64,000 nt of DNA from Welwitschia mirabilis (taxonomy: Eukaryota > Gnetophyta > Gnetopsida > Welwitschiales). Below the pieces are notes generated by a model. It was not told the origin of the DNA, ran no database searches, and was given only the letters and a program-made list of their open reading frames with translations. Positions 11,510 through 23,599 of this stretch are shown one piece after another. Location: contig JBOZIK010000001.1 in NCBI GenBank assembly GCA_051453625.1, positions 129,685,548 to 129,749,547 of the forward strand. The letters are read 5' to 3'. The number at the start of each line of letters is the position of its first letter. Within the stretch, counting starts at the first letter, position 1. The position numbers were made by a program, and so were the translations under genes.

Positions 11510-11870
11510 ATGAATTTTAGTTCAAGATGTCTTGAATTTTGTGTATGTTTTTACTTTAGATGTCTTCACTTTTTTAGCCTTCTTAAGTCAACTTACCTAG
11601 ATTTTGATGAATTTTACAGAGTAATATTCTTAGATCTTTATGATCATAAATCCGCGATTCACAAGTTCATTGCTTACTTAAAATGTAAGATATTAGTCAA
11701 AATCAAATTTAATTTGTTACCTATTTTAGTTTAGTACATTAAAGACATCTTCACTTTTCTACATGTCTTCATTTAAAATGTCTTCAATTTCTTAGATGTC
11801 TTCATTCAAAATGTCTTCAATTTCTTAGATGTCTTCACTTTTTCAGATGTCTTTAATTTTTCAGTTTAGC
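11510..11870. repeat. second AGATGTCT motif array, possible copia LTR
   Basis: AGATGTCTTCA and close variants recur, densest at 11745-11860 with units of roughly 40 bp (TTAGATGTCTTCATTCAAAA and similar). It is the likely counterpart of 7856-8420 across the gag remnant. Sequence outside the shared motif does not line up by eye. Confidence 0.5.
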
Positions 11871-13319
11871 CTCTGATCCTTTTTTATAAGATTTTGTTTT
11901 TGAAGATCTATCATAAACAACTGTCTTATCAAGGTCTAATGTTCCTGTAATAACCTATCTACATAATGAAACAAAATATTTAACAAGTGAAATTATTAAA
12001 ACTAAGTTTTCCAACATTTAATGTGATCATAATATCAACTCCTACAACTTTTGTTTTAAAGCTAGATCTTCACAGGGAAATATGTTTGGAATTAGCATAA
12101 AAAAGTCTAACCACATTTGTAATGACCTAATGATAAGAAAGAATAAGATGTTCTTGGTACTAATAGTTGAAAATGTTTGCAATTGGATTGGTGAGAGTTT
12201 GAAAGGTATCAGCCTCTATTTTTATGTCTCTCAAAATTGTTTTATTCTTGAACCCTATTTCAAATATGAAAATTTCTTCCTAAGACATTATCATGTAGAG
12301 TTTTGTTTGTTAAGAGGTAGAGGCATTAAGTTTCTTTTATCTTCTACAAGAAGCCAGATTTACACTTAAATAGTAATGTTAGCACATGATAATATGATAA
12401 TAAAATATAGAGTAAACCACTACCATCATAAGTAAGCACCAAATAACATAGAATTTGATAACAAGGATACTTCAAGAAATCATCAGGACCATAGAGAAAG
12501 AGAATTTAGACATTTGATAAATTAATTTTTATGCAACTAAATGTAGATAAATTAAAGAACAATGAAAAACATGTATGAGATCAAATAACTAAAGGAAACA
12601 ATACACATTATGCATCTTGAAATAAATAGTAATCTTAGAAAACCACTGCATTAAGAAATAATTTACATATTTCTATGCTATTTCAAGTTAAGAGCAAAAT
12701 TAAAAACTATAAGAAATATGAAAATGTAATATAATCTATATAAATACATGTTATTTCAAGAATTTTAGGACTAGAGAAAGATTAATACACTCAGAAAACT
12801 TTAGAAGAAAACGTAATTTGAAGTAAAATGGGGTTTTTAAACAAGAAAATTTTTAAGAAAAAGGAATAAATTTATTTTAACATTGAAAAAATTATGAATA
12901 ATAGGCTGGATCTTAATGTTAACGAATAAATTAAGCTTGTAAGAGACCAAGATCTTTCAGAGATTTGCTAGAGTTGAAAAGAGAGTATGCTAGGAAAAAG
13001 TAAAAATGAGGACCCCTAGGTGATTTTATGTAGATCTTTTTAAAACATATAGGTTTTCTTGACCTTAGGATTAGGGTGGTTAATTATCATAAGCAAGAAT
13101 ATTAAATTTTTAATAAAGGATGGTTTACCTTCAAGAATTAGTGGTCGACCTCCTAAGAACCAAAAAACAAGACATAAAGGTGGACATTCGACCTCAAGAA
13201 AAGAGGAGATTAACTATGGGAAGTTTTTAATGCAAAGGAAGATTAACTAAGAAGATGCTCAAGGTCAATCTTAAAGAATTAAAGAATCAATTAAGGTGAG
13301 TAAATAAAAAGAGGAAAAG
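11871..13319. other. degraded DNA, no gene recognised
   Basis: AT-rich with stops in all frames. The plus-strand open frame at 12082-12369 has no recognisable motif and nothing in its context suggests a gene. Confidence 0.4.
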
Positions 13320-14340
13320 AAAAGGAAAGGTTAAGACCTTATGAATAAGAACTAAGATTGAGTGATTTGTAGAGAGAATTAAAACAATCTTGAGATAAGG
13401 TTTTTGTTAGAAGATCTAAAACTTAACATTCAATAGGGATGTATTCAATGTATATGTCCTTATTATCAACATGATCAAAAATAAGATGATGATGGATATT
13501 AATATGTTTAATCCTAGAGTGTAAAACAAGACTCTTAAAAATATTAATAACACTAGAGATATTACAATACATTGGATTGTTTGATGCATGTATGTTTTAA
13601 GTCCCTAAGGATACAATGAACTCATAAGATTTGAGAAGCATAATAACTAGCTGGTACATATTTATCTTCAGCTATAGTAAGGCTACTAAAGTTTATTTCT
13701 TAGTGGATTAACTAACAAGATAATAACAAAAAAAAAGGAATTATCATTAGTAATTTTATTCTCATGTTTAGATCCATCCAAATCAGCATCACATTACGTA
13801 GATAAATAAATGTTTATATTCTTCAAAAATCAAATATCATAATCTGAAGTAGAGCTTACATGCATTATTATTATTTATAGCTATAGAATGAGATTTTTTA
13901 GTCTTACCTTAGTACCTAGTTTAAAGTCCTATTGTAAAAGTAAGGTCAGACCTACTTGAAGTGAGATAGAGTAGGCTTCTGGTCATGTTGTGAGATGTTT
14001 TGGTATCTATATCCTTTCCTTGTTCTTCTACATCAATCTTGTTATTTGTGCCCAAGGGAGTTATTATTCTTCTCCTTGGCATCCTAAACTTCTTTACAAG
14101 CTCACCTATAAAGTTCTCTTATGATAAGAACACACCATCTTTTCTTTGTTTTACCTAAAGCCAAGAAACATTTGAAGCTCATTTAGATGAATTATTTTAA
14201 AATGGTAAGTCAATAATTTTGTAAACTCTTAAGTTAATGAGTTAAAGATTTTCACCAAATATGATATTATTAACATAGATTTAAACCATTAAAAAATCAT
14301 TTTGAATTAGCTTTACAAATAAGGTTTTATCTATTTTTAT
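13320..14340 (-). pseudogene. Ty1/copia reverse transcriptase and RNase H remnant
   Basis: Minus-strand translation in shifting frames shows, in order: KIDKTLFVK and YVNNIIFGE (RT palm, near 14340-14260), LVKKFRM and SLLYLTSSRSDLTF (RT C-terminal region, near 14100-13950), then RNase H pieces SLTIAEDKYVPASYYASQILW (near 13690-13630), HSRIKHINIHHHLI and a closing LLTKTLSQDCFNSL (near 13390-13330). These match the order in plant copia Pol. The catalytic YVDD is YVNN, which would abolish polymerisation. It is oriented like the gag at 8860-10475 but lies outside that gag's likely LTRs, so it probably belongs to another insertion. Confidence 0.85.
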
Positions 14341-15347
14341 AACAACCTAGATTTTCACAGTTGTAAAATTTCAAACTAGCTCTGAGCTCCAAAATGTAAA
14401 GATCACATTCTTGATAACCAAAAAGTATACTGCTATGTTGTTACCAATTGAAAATTACCAAAATTTTAGTATTGAAATATTAAAATTTATTTCTCTAATG
14501 CCAAGGTGAGATGTCTAAACTTTCTAAGAATCAAAGGGTTGAGATAGGATAACTAAAATATAGTATCTAAGTTTTTATGCTAAAATAGCTATTTAGAAGT
14601 ATGCCTAATGGAATAATCATGTTAACTATAGCTCTTAAAAGTCATCATCATAATTATAAGTTGATTTTTCTTAATGTTCTAAGGGAAACTTTTGGAAGAT
14701 GAAATATCTTAGAATTAATAAGGCTCAAGATAGTCTCAAACTTGGTTTTAACTAGATAAACCATAATACAATGGTTGTATAAAGGATTCTAGAATTTTTA
14801 TTATTATAATGGTTAATCTATAGAATATTTATACGACGATGGTTCTAAAGATGTTAATTAAATATAGAACCTAAAAAAATAATAGATTGCAATGTTAGAA
14901 CAATTATGGTACCCTGTATATAGTTGATAAGATTTTAAATAAAATCATACTTTAAAAGTTAGTTTAAAGATACTAGTCATGTACTCCATAGCACATTGTC
15001 ATATGTATACCAATGCTACACTACATTAGAATATAAATTGAAAGAGAAAGAATGTAGGAGAAAGGATCTTTTGTATTATTTACAATGATAAGAAATCTAA
15101 TCTAGAACTTAGTGAGTAATGTTATTCTTACAATGGGTAGTTATGCTAATTTAATTATGGAATAGAGAGAGTGTGCTTAATACATAATATACTCCATAAT
15201 AATAAGATTAATAAGTTATTAATTTAATCTACTTAAATAACTTGGACTTCAAAATACTCATAAGTTCAATAGGTAACTCATGTCTTATAATATTATATTA
15301 ACACAAAATTTTAACTCTTATTAGTATCATTTATTATCTCTTATGAT
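14341..15347. other. no gene recognised
   Basis: AT-rich sequence with only short frames. It may hold LTR remnants (for instance TGTTAGAACAATTATGG near 14895), but no paired copy or primer site was found. Confidence 0.4.
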
Positions 15348-15400
15348 AATTTGGCCGAGAGGCCATCCCGAGCCACTGAATTGTCTAGAATGGTGTTACT
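15348..15400. repeat. inverted match to 1244-1304
   Basis: ATTTGGCCGAGAGGCCATCC and the following CCACTGAATTGTC..ATGGTGTTA segment match the reverse complement of the 94-bp unit ending at 1305 (GTTTGGTCGAGAGGCCATCC). The two lie about 14 kb apart in inverted orientation. Similarity fades after about 55 bases. Confidence 0.65.
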
Positions 15401-15749
15401 CCAATGTTTCTAAAATTGGATACTGCACTGCGTTTCTTGCCAGTGACTCCGTGTTTCCTATTAGAGATGCAGCATTTCCTGCCACAGAAAGCACTAGTAT
15501 AATCCTTTATTTTTGGATTGGTCTTGGAAATATTTGAAGTTACTTGCTACTGCATTTTAGATCAACTGAGTTTTCGAAATTCATCGCACTTGGGAACAAT
15601 TTTTGGAACATTTTCAATGAGAAAAATCATTAAAGCAAGTTGCTAATTTCATTTTTACTCAAATTCTTTAAATTGGTTGTGCTCCTATTTTTTTGTATTA
15701 GTTTCATTACATAGGCTCTCTATTTTTTTAATTGGATGTGAGTGTTTCA

Positions 15750-15985
15750 GGAGGAGCATTTCAGATGGGCGTGTTCAGAGGGGCATTCTAGAGGAGCGTT
15801 TTAGGATCTAGTGTTTTTAAGAGCGTTAGGACCGTTTCCAGTGTTTTTAAGAGTGTTTTGGCATTTTCAGGAATTTTTTCGGCATTTTCAAGAGCATTTT
15901 GGCATTTTTTCGACGTTTTGACGTTTTCAAGAGCGTTTTGCGTTTCCACAGGAGTGCTGTGACGGTCTCGACATTTCGACATTTT
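15750..15985. repeat. imperfect minisatellite rich in AGAGCGTTTT/GGAGCGTTTC
   Basis: Short units such as TTTTCAAGAGCGTTTTG and TGTTTTTAAGAGTGTTTTGG recur with an irregular period of roughly 20-27 bases. The stretch is less AT-rich than its neighbours. On the minus strand the array stays open (15788-16021) and encodes a repetitive peptide with NALEN and LLKTLE-like blocks, which is a by-product of the repeat rather than evidence for a gene. Confidence 0.7.
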
Positions 15986-16590
15986 TGGCAGGAGTGATGC
16001 AAAGGGAACTAAATGAATCACAGAGGAGGCCTATTCATTGAGGCAGGAGCGTTACCGAGATGAATAGTGAAAAGATACCAAGGTTTCTTTTTATTTTTGA
16101 AATGCACATGCTTCTCTTTCGACTGTAATGTCATTCCGGGCATGTCATGTGTTTAAGTAGGTTATTCAGATATCATAAGAAGCTAAGATACCTCCTATTT
16201 GATATTGTGTGGATACGGTGTGAAAAACGAGTCTTTGTTTTAATACTTTTATAAATAGTATTTTTACTCATTTTCTATTATTATGTTGAGATGCGAAGTA
16301 GGAGCTCAAGCAAAACTTATTTTTCTTTCTAAGATTACGAAATTTCTTATTTTTTAAATTTTAGTGAAAAGTATTATATGAGGCTTTTATCAAACATGCT
16401 TCCTTGAGCTTTTTGATAGTATATAATGAAATGTCAAATCACATTGCTTTTTATTGGATAAATGTGTGTTCTTCGTTGCATATTTCTATACTTTTTACTA
16501 TGACGTTCATGCTTTATAACCTTAATAGAACGTATTGAGAGGTTACACAACAATTTTTTTTACCTAGAAACGTATTGAACCTAGAAAAGA

Positions 16591-17491
16591 AAATTTTATT
16601 AACATCTAATTTTTTTAAAACATGACTTTCTTTATATTATACTTTTTAATTTTTCATTACTTTATTTATTTTTAAATCAAGCTTTTAAAAATAAACTACA
16701 TTTAATTTTTAATGTTTATTTTTTAAGATAAACTTTAGTTTTCTTTGATTTTTCTAAAATTTATTTCTATTCATCTTATATTAGGTTCTTTTTATTTTAT
16801 ATTTTAAAAATTTAGGTTTCATTTAAAATTATTTCCTTAGAATATAGGGTTTTTTACATTAATTTTTTTACTTTAAGTTAAATAGAATTAACTTTATTTT
16901 TAAATTAAAACTAATTTTCTTTATATTACATTATTTTAAATTAGGTTTTTTTAAAAAATTTAGTCTTTTATTAATTCATTTATTTTTAAATTAAGCTTTT
17001 AAAATTAACTTATTCATAATTAAAGTTTATTACAAAATAAAATTTTATTAACATCTATTTTTTTAAAGCATGTATTTCTTTATATTATACTTTTTAAAAT
17101 TTAGTTTTTCCTTGCTTTGTTTATTTTTAAATCAAGATTTTAAAAATAAACTAAGTTTATTTTCTAATGTTTATTTTTTTAAGATAAACTTTATTTTTCT
17201 TTGATTTGTCTAAAATTTATTTCTTTTCACCTTATATTAGATTCTCTTGATTTTATTTTTTAAAGTTTTAGGTTTCTTTTAAAATTATTTCCTTAAAATA
17301 TAGGGTTTTTTATGTCAACTATTTTACTTTAAGTTAAATAAAATTAACTTTATTTTTAAATTAAACTTAATTTTCTTTATATTACACTATTTTAAATTAG
17401 GTTTCTTTTTTAGTATTTATATATTCATTAGTTCATTTGTTTTTAAATCAATCTTTTAAAATTTAACTTCTTCATAAGTGAAGTTTCTTAG
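16591..17491. repeat. 450-bp AT-rich tandem duplication
   Basis: The unit beginning AAATTTTATTAACATCTA occurs at 16591 and 17041 and a similar start (TTTTTATTAACTTCTGA) at about 17499. Internal landmarks such as TTTAAATCAAG, ATATAGGGTTTTTTA and TTTAAATTAGG repeat in the same order. The copies are diverged. No coding potential. Confidence 0.75.
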
Positions 17492-18240
17492 AAAATAAGT
17501 TTTTATTAACTTCTGAATAAGTTAAAACGAGTATATATAAATTCAATTTTTATAAAAAAGGCTTTTTAAAATTGTGTTTTCCTCTGACATAGATTTTTTA
17601 AATTAGATTTTTTTAAAGTGATTTAAATTTCGTTCATTTTTTTAATTATGTTAATTTTCTAATCATAGTATTTTATATTCATTTATATTTCTCTAGAATG
17701 GATTCTAAGATTGAACACAAACGAGCTCTAAATTGTGAAAGTTAAAGATGATATCGTGAGAGGCAAAGACTTCGTAGGAAAACTGAAAACTCAAAAAACT
17801 CTTTAAACATATGTAATGATATCAGTGACACAAATAATCCAGAAGGTATGAGATACTTTTATTTATACCTTTACTGTTTTATCAGGGCTAGGTTTGTAAC
17901 ATGTTGATTTTTTCTTATATCTTTATTAATAACATGAACAATGTAGTGCTTCGACATAATATTACAGCATCTATTATTATAGTACAATGCTTGATTGACC
18001 ATACAGTGTAAGAACTGAATTAATAAACTGAAGACTTATCCACAAAAGTAATTCCCTTAGTACCAGTTAGTGAACAGATTGAAAACAATGGTATCACATC
18101 CATAAGTCATGTGTGTAATACACAAAGTCCTTTATCTTGAACACTAAGATAAGAATATGTAAGGCGATAGAAAGAGATTATGAGAGAGTATTCTTATCAT
18201 AATCAACAATCACACTTACAGAGAGAACGACATAAACAAC

Positions 18241-19150
18241 AGTATAATGCAATAGTATCAAATTTTAATGCCCCCTTCTATAGAAGAAGTCTTAACCAAA
18301 CATTATGACAACCTTTGTATCCTTGCTTACATAAGTCTAATGATGATATATCTAAAGGAATTGAGAAATTTTAGAGAGAAATACAAGTCTTTGCACAACC
18401 ACGGTCATGCACAATTTGTAATGAGATGTATTAGTCTATATATTTATGTTGCAACGCTGACTTAAGTGTATTTGATAGGGTATTTTGAGTTGTTTTGCAG
18501 ATAAACTAACAGATAAATGCCTAGTTCCTATGACAANNNNNNNNNNNNNNNNNNNNNNNNNNNNNNNNNNNNNNNNNNNNNNNNNNNNNNNNNNNNNNNN
18601 NNNNNNNNNNNNNNNNNNNNNNNNNNNNNNNNNNNNNNNNNNNNNNNNNNNNNNNNNNNNNNNNNNNNNNNNNNNNNNNNNNNNNNNNNNNNNNNNNNNN
18701 NNNNNNNNNNNNNNNNNNNNNNNNNNNNNNNNNNNNNNNNNNNNNNNNNNNNNNNNNNNNNNNNNNNNNNNNNNNNNNNNNNNNNNNNNNNNNNNNNNNN
18801 NNNNNNNNNNNNNNNNNNNNNNNNNNNNNNNNNNNNNNNNNNNNNNNNNNNNNNNNNNNNNNNNNNNNNNNNNNNNNNNNNNNNNNNNNNNNNNNNNNNN
18901 NNNNNNNNNNNNNNNNNNNNNNNNNNNNNNNNNNNNNNNTAGTCTAATGCAATATTATCAAACTTTGATGCCCTATCTCTATAAAAAGCCTTAATCAAAC
19001 AATACATCAGCCTTTATATCCTAACTTACATAAGTATAATAATGATATATCTAAAGAAATTGAGACATTTTGGTAGGAAATACAAGTCTTTGCATAATCA
19101 AGATCATGCACAGTTTGTAATGAGATGTATCAGTCTACAGATTTAGTATA
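18241..19150 (+). repeat. internal duplication in Helitron copy 1
   Basis: 18241-18440 and 18941-19140 share the same sequence with moderate divergence (AGTATAATGCAATAGTATCA versus AGTCTAATGCAATATTATCA, and TTTGTAATGAGATGTATYAG in both), either side of a 403-base gap. The divergence argues for an old real duplication rather than an unmerged contig overlap. Confidence 0.75.
18537..18939. other. assembly gap of 403 N
   Basis: Unsequenced tract inside Helitron copy 1. Confidence 0.95.
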
Positions 19151-19474
19151 AGATAGACATGGGCCTACCTGTAGACGGTGTCAATATGAGAAAAAGGAAG
19201 GGGTCACAGCTGATGATGAAGAGATTAGACGTTCTTCTACTTAGAACGACATGGATTCAAAACCTTAACCATTTGTTTTATCCCATCTTACATAGCTCGA
19301 AGAGATGCTTATTTCAAGAATAAATCCATTACTTCAGGTTGCACATGCAACTGGTGGTCAACTGGTATATCGAGGGCACACAATAAGTTTTTCGCAAGAT
19401 GCATTACATATTTCAAGGGTTTTGCCCTGTAGGATTATAGAAATACCAATCTTTATTCTAAAGAGAAGGGATCA

Positions 19475-19869
19475 NNNNNNNNNNNNNNNNNNNNNNNNNN
19501 NNNNNNNNNNNNNNNNNNNNNNNNNNNNNNNNNNNNNNNNNNNNNNNNNNNNNNNNNNNNNNNNNNNNNNNNNNNNNNNNNNNNNNNNNNNNNNNNNNNN
19601 NNNNNNNNNNNNNNNNNNNNNNNNNNNNNNNNNNNNNNNNNNNNNNNNNNNNNNNNNNNNNNNNNNNNNNNNNNNNNNNNNNNNNNNNNNNNNNNNNNNN
19701 NNNNNNNNNNNNNNNNNNNNNNNNNNNNNNNNNNNNNNNNNNNNNNNNNNNNNNNNNNNNNNNNNNNNNNNNNNNNNNNNNNNNNNNNNNNNNNNNNNNN
19801 NNNNNNNNNNNNNNNNNNNNNNNNNNNNNNNNNNNNNNNNNNNNNNNNNNNNNNNNNNNNNNNNNNNNN
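19475..19869. other. assembly gap of 395 N
   Basis: Unsequenced tract inside the conserved N-terminal region of Helitron copy 1. Confidence 0.95.
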
Positions 19870-20033
19870 CTAAAGGTATGCTATCAATGTTATTTCCATC
19901 ATTATTTCCTACAAGTAAGTGTGATATTCTGGCATGAAGAGCAAAGGATGTAAAGCTACATAACTATGCAAAGCATCTGCTAAGATATAAAGATGGAAGA
20001 TTTGGTCATCATCCTAGATTTTGGTAAGTAATT

Positions 20034-20107
20034 TCTCATTCAATTGATTCTTTGATAAATTTAATGGATCAAATTTCAAAAACTTTAATTTTTATTTTCC
20101 ATTATAG
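20034..20107 (+). other. likely spliceosomal intron in Helitron copy 1
   Basis: GTAAGT donor at 20034 and TTATAG acceptor ending at 20107 enclose 74 AT-rich bases. Removing them keeps one frame from the HHPRF block into YYIFNM, which fits the expected Helitron protein order. Introns are usual in plant Helitron Rep-helicase genes. Confidence 0.6.
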
Positions 20108-20126
20108 GTACTATATTTTCAACATG

Positions 20127-20148
20127 NNNNNNNNNNNNNNNNNNNNNN
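20127..20148. other. assembly gap of 22 N
   Basis: Short N run in Helitron copy 1. Confidence 0.95.
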
Positions 20149-21800
20149 GGTCTACAACAATGTTTTTTTAAAAAGAACATATCTGATGTTGCAATCACAA
20201 CAGAGGAATTATGTGAATAGATGAAGAATTGTCCATCAATAGAAATAATAGATAACTTAATAAGATATGGAAGCTCCCTAAGAGGCACACCTTCTTATTG
20301 GAAAAAAAGAAAATGTGAGCTATTAGATATGGTTATCCAGCTTGAAACTCCTAATGTATTATTTACTTTAAGTGCTATAGATTTATATTGGGCTGATCTA
20401 CATGATATCATGCCCGATGAACAACCACATCATCCATCGGAAGCTAGATGATGGCGATTCAAAACATCATTGAGAATCCATATGTCTCAGAGTACATTTA
20501 CAACCATCATAAAAATTTTAGAGAGATAATTCTAATGAAGGAATTTAATGTTGTTAACTATTGGACACTATTTGAGTGGTAGCATAGAGGCTCTACACAT
20601 GTGCATGGGTTTTTATGGATAAAAGGAGCTCCTAACATGGAATAACTCAACTGGAGAGATGATACAGCAGTGATAAATGCAAGGAGATTTTTTGCTTCTA
20701 TCACACATGCATGGAATAATAGGTTCGATGAGTGTGGTAGACTTAATGCTATAAGTTAAAGTTCTTCCTTTTTATCACATGTTTAGTTAATCATAATATT
20801 TTTTTTAATAATTTTTACTTCTTTATACCCTAAGAAAAAATGTGGAACTTCATCCATGTCAATTACGAATAGAGAACCTCGATCATATGCAATTAAAACA
20901 ATATTGCATAACTTTATTAAATAGTATTCAGAGACATACAATTTATAAGCCTAAAGCATGTTTAAGAAAGTCATATTTTAACATGTTAATGAAGCTATCA
21001 CAAGATAGAAATCCCAGTGAGCCTGCCATGTTATCTTATAAGAGATTAATGATGAATACTGTAGCAGATCATGATATTAGATCTATGTAAACATGTCATA
21101 TATTATAGGGACTTCCTTTGGTTGAAAGTAGTAGGATATTTATACCACTTAATGTTTCTAGGTAGGTCTATAAAAAAGTTAGACAACAAAGTCATGATGT
21201 AAATGAAGAATTCATGTATACCACCTTGGTAAATCATTATCCAAATATACCACTACAAATGGAAGGTATATCATTATTTAATTATGAAAAATATTATATA
21301 TTTAATCCAAGAAAAATAGGTAATAAGGCCTAGCATCCTAGAAAGAAACATGTAATTGTCAGAACTATTCGAAGATTTTGTGTATGACCTAACAAAGATG
21401 ATGATAAGTGAATAGTTTATTGTTAGGCTCAGCTACTTTTTCATTATCCATTTAGAGATATTAAACATGACTTGAAAAACACAGATGAAGAAATAGAGGC
21501 TAAATGGATGTTTGTTACACATATGTGTGAGCAGTGTAGTCAATCGCATGATGACGATTTCGAACGTGTAATCATCGAGGAAGATCAACATGAAGATGTG
21601 AAGCCATCACATGTGGAACATTATGAAAATGATTATTAAGTATTAATGAGACATCTATAAAATGAACGTGTACTTCAGAGAAGTGAATATGATATGCTTG
21701 GCTTACGTGACCTTGAATGACAATGCGATTGGTCTAAAAACTATAAAGGCGAAGACTATGTGAAATATGCTATTTCATTTATTTAAAGTAATAGGACATC
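20149..21800 (+). pseudogene. Helitron Rep (HUH) region, copy 1
   Basis: From 20149 the frame gives EELCE, a stop, then NLIRYGSSLRGTPSYW and a conserved TLSAIDLYWADLHDI. The HUH block reads FEW-stop-HRGSTHVHGFLWIKG (20571-20620), so the metal-binding HxH (codons 20598-20606) remains while the preceding Gln is a TAG stop. A conserved intron-like stretch with AG ending near 20834 is shared with copy 2. Next comes LRIENLDHMQLKQYCITLLN (about 20860). The segment carrying the two catalytic tyrosines, present in copy 2 near 25417, is missing here: the sequence jumps from KACLRK to the SYFNMLMKLSQ block. The transposase is therefore non-functional. Confidence 0.8.
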
Positions 21801-21897
21801 GCAGACTTTATTGGTTAAAAATGAATCAAATCAACTTATTAAGCTATCTAACCTTCATGTAAAATAAAGAAAATTATTCAACATACTCATATCACAT

Positions 21898-22210
21898 TTG
21901 GTACTACAAGAATTTGAGCAAGAAGGTATCCAACCTCTACACATGATAATCCAAGGAATAGTAGGATTAGGAAAATATTATCTAATTCATGCTATTAGAA
22001 ATGAATTTAATAAGATATGTCTAAATAACAGAAGTCTTATTATAGTGCTAGCATTAACTGTAGTTGCAGCATACAACATTAAGAGGACAACAATACATTC
22101 AACATTGGGTATTAAGATAAGTGACTATAAGCCTACTTCATCAAGACAGTTGCTACATCTTCACAAATGGCTGAAAAATGTCATGTACATCATTTTTGAT
22201 GAGATGAGTT
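21898..22210 (+). pseudogene. Helitron PIF1-like helicase, N-terminal part, copy 1
   Basis: An open frame gives the Walker A region IIQGIVGLGKYYLIHAIRNE and the Walker B-like YIIFDEMS just before the gap. Family members normally have GxxGxGK followed by S or T; here it is GK-Tyr, as in copy 2. Motif III and later motifs lie in or beyond the N run and do not reappear after it, so the copy ends or is rearranged there. Confidence 0.8.
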
Positions 22211-22310
22211 NNNNNNNNNNNNNNNNNNNNNNNNNNNNNNNNNNNNNNNNNNNNNNNNNNNNNNNNNNNNNNNNNNNNNNNNNNNNNNNNNNNNNNNNNN
22301 NNNNNNNNNN
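22211..22310. other. assembly gap of 100 N
   Basis: 100-N placeholder. Helitron homology is present to the left and absent to the right. Confidence 0.95.
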
Positions 22311-23599
22311 CATAAGGGAAGGAGAACATTACATATTAAGAAATACATTAAAAATTAAGAAAGTAACATATCATGTTTTACTAAAAAAATTTAAAAAATA
22401 TCTCTTGCATATACTTCCTTTTTTTTCCAAGGTTGTTAATTAATGATGGGTCCATTGGATGCACACTTTCTTTACATTTTTACTTCTTAATTACTTAGTA
22501 CTAGTACCTAAAACCATTTTTAGGATGGATTTGTCTACTTAGAAGTTGTAATACTTATTTTATCAAGTATCCTATCCTTGAAGATAGTGTTTTGTCTTTC
22601 AATAAGCATTTTCAGTTGATTTTATTTTCAAATTAAAAAGGATGCTCTTACGTTTGAGTGGTAAGGTGATAATGAAATTGTTAATCAATTGATTTTTAAA
22701 GAAATTCTTTTGGTATTTCATTAGGCACTGACATTCAAACCAATGATCATCCAGTGGGGGATTTTCCAAGTAGAGGCATTAAAACTGCATCATTTGATCT
22801 TCAATAAAATATTCTAGGATGAATTTCCCTTTGAACTCTTCTACAATGATGTCTTATGGTATTCTTTAAGGATGTTTTTATTGGCATGTAAACCATCAAT
22901 GTTGTGCATTTCCTATAAGAAAAGTAGCAGTGTATATGCACTGTCTTCTTGGAGAAATATTTTGAAGTTTAAAGTAATTCTCTAATTATCAGATCTAAGA
23001 TAGGACTTTCTTACTTATTCTAGCTTTACCTTCATAGGTTCTTAGACATATCATCTTTACACTTTTCTCTCCTTCATCTTGTTCAACATTAGCATGGTTG
23101 GCTCTATTTATTAGGAAAGCCTAAAGATTGATCTTTGTATTCAATAATCTAATTTGAATGTTTTATGGATCAATAGCAATTGTGGGAGTGTACTATATTG
23201 ATGAAGATGGTGACTCTTAAGATTCCCTAAGGTTGTATTCTATAGGTCTATCTTTCAAGTAAGAGAGAAGGCTATTGATCCTATTAGCTAATAGTTTATT
23301 CTAAGAGTGAATATGGTTAATTTAACTCTCTAATTCCTCTATTCACCCATTTACCCTATGTACCATAATGCAGTAGTTGATTCAATGTCCTCCTAAACTC
23401 ATATGAGTCTTTCTTATTCTATAAGTATTTTCTACTCATTCTCCTTCCTTCTGATGTGTTACCTTTTTATAGCATTTCTAATGATAGTTAGGGACCTGAA
23501 ACCACCTAGTAGTTAAGTAAACAATTAGAATAGTAGCTTCTTAGCAATTCTCATAATAACCTTGCTGATGTGAATGTCAACTACTAGAAGGAAATCTAT
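22311..23599. other. no gene recognised
   Basis: AT-rich sequence separating Helitron copy 1 from the 20-bp motif array. No element protein could be recognised in any frame. Confidence 0.4.

Larger units (their letters stand above)
17698..20126 (+). pseudogene. Helitron Rep-helicase N-terminal region, copy 1
   Basis: It opens with MDSKIEHKRALN and then, after a stop and a frame change, RERQRLRRKTEN, the basic start common in Helitron proteins. A CRRCQYEKKEGVTADDEE segment near 19167 and LEEMLISRINPLLQV at 19290-19350 lead into GQLVYRGHTISF (to about 19390), a strongly conserved block of Helitron proteins. After the gap, LHNYAKHLLRYKDGRFGHHP (about 19950-20020) continues it. Stops in otherwise conserved places (for example between MDSKP and PFVLSH) show that it is dead. 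The protein would nick and transfer DNA during rolling-circle transposition. Confidence 0.8.
17698..22210 (+). mobile_element. Helitron copy 1 (broken, gapped)
   Basis: A plus-strand Helitron coding region from the N-terminal basic segment to the helicase Walker motifs. It is interrupted by three N runs (18537-18939, 19475-19869, 20127-20148) and ends in a fourth at 22211. Regions in order: the N-terminus near 17698, a conserved N-terminal domain near 19305, the Rep/HUH core near 20500-20760, a linker, then the start of a PIF1-like helicase near 21898. It is in direct orientation with copy 2 and overlaps it in content from about 20150 to 22210. Neither the 5' TC end nor a 3' CTRR end was identified. 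Confidence 0.8.

Noticed and set aside
15788-16021. 77-residue repetitive protein gene
   Set aside because: The open frame follows from a minisatellite with few stop triplets; there is no start context, neighbour or domain to support it.
1-17491. Single 17-kb inverted-repeat transposon
   Set aside because: Only about 55 bases at 1244-1304 and 15348-15400 match convincingly. The AT-rich arms are too low in complexity to count, so it is listed as a finding and not as an element.
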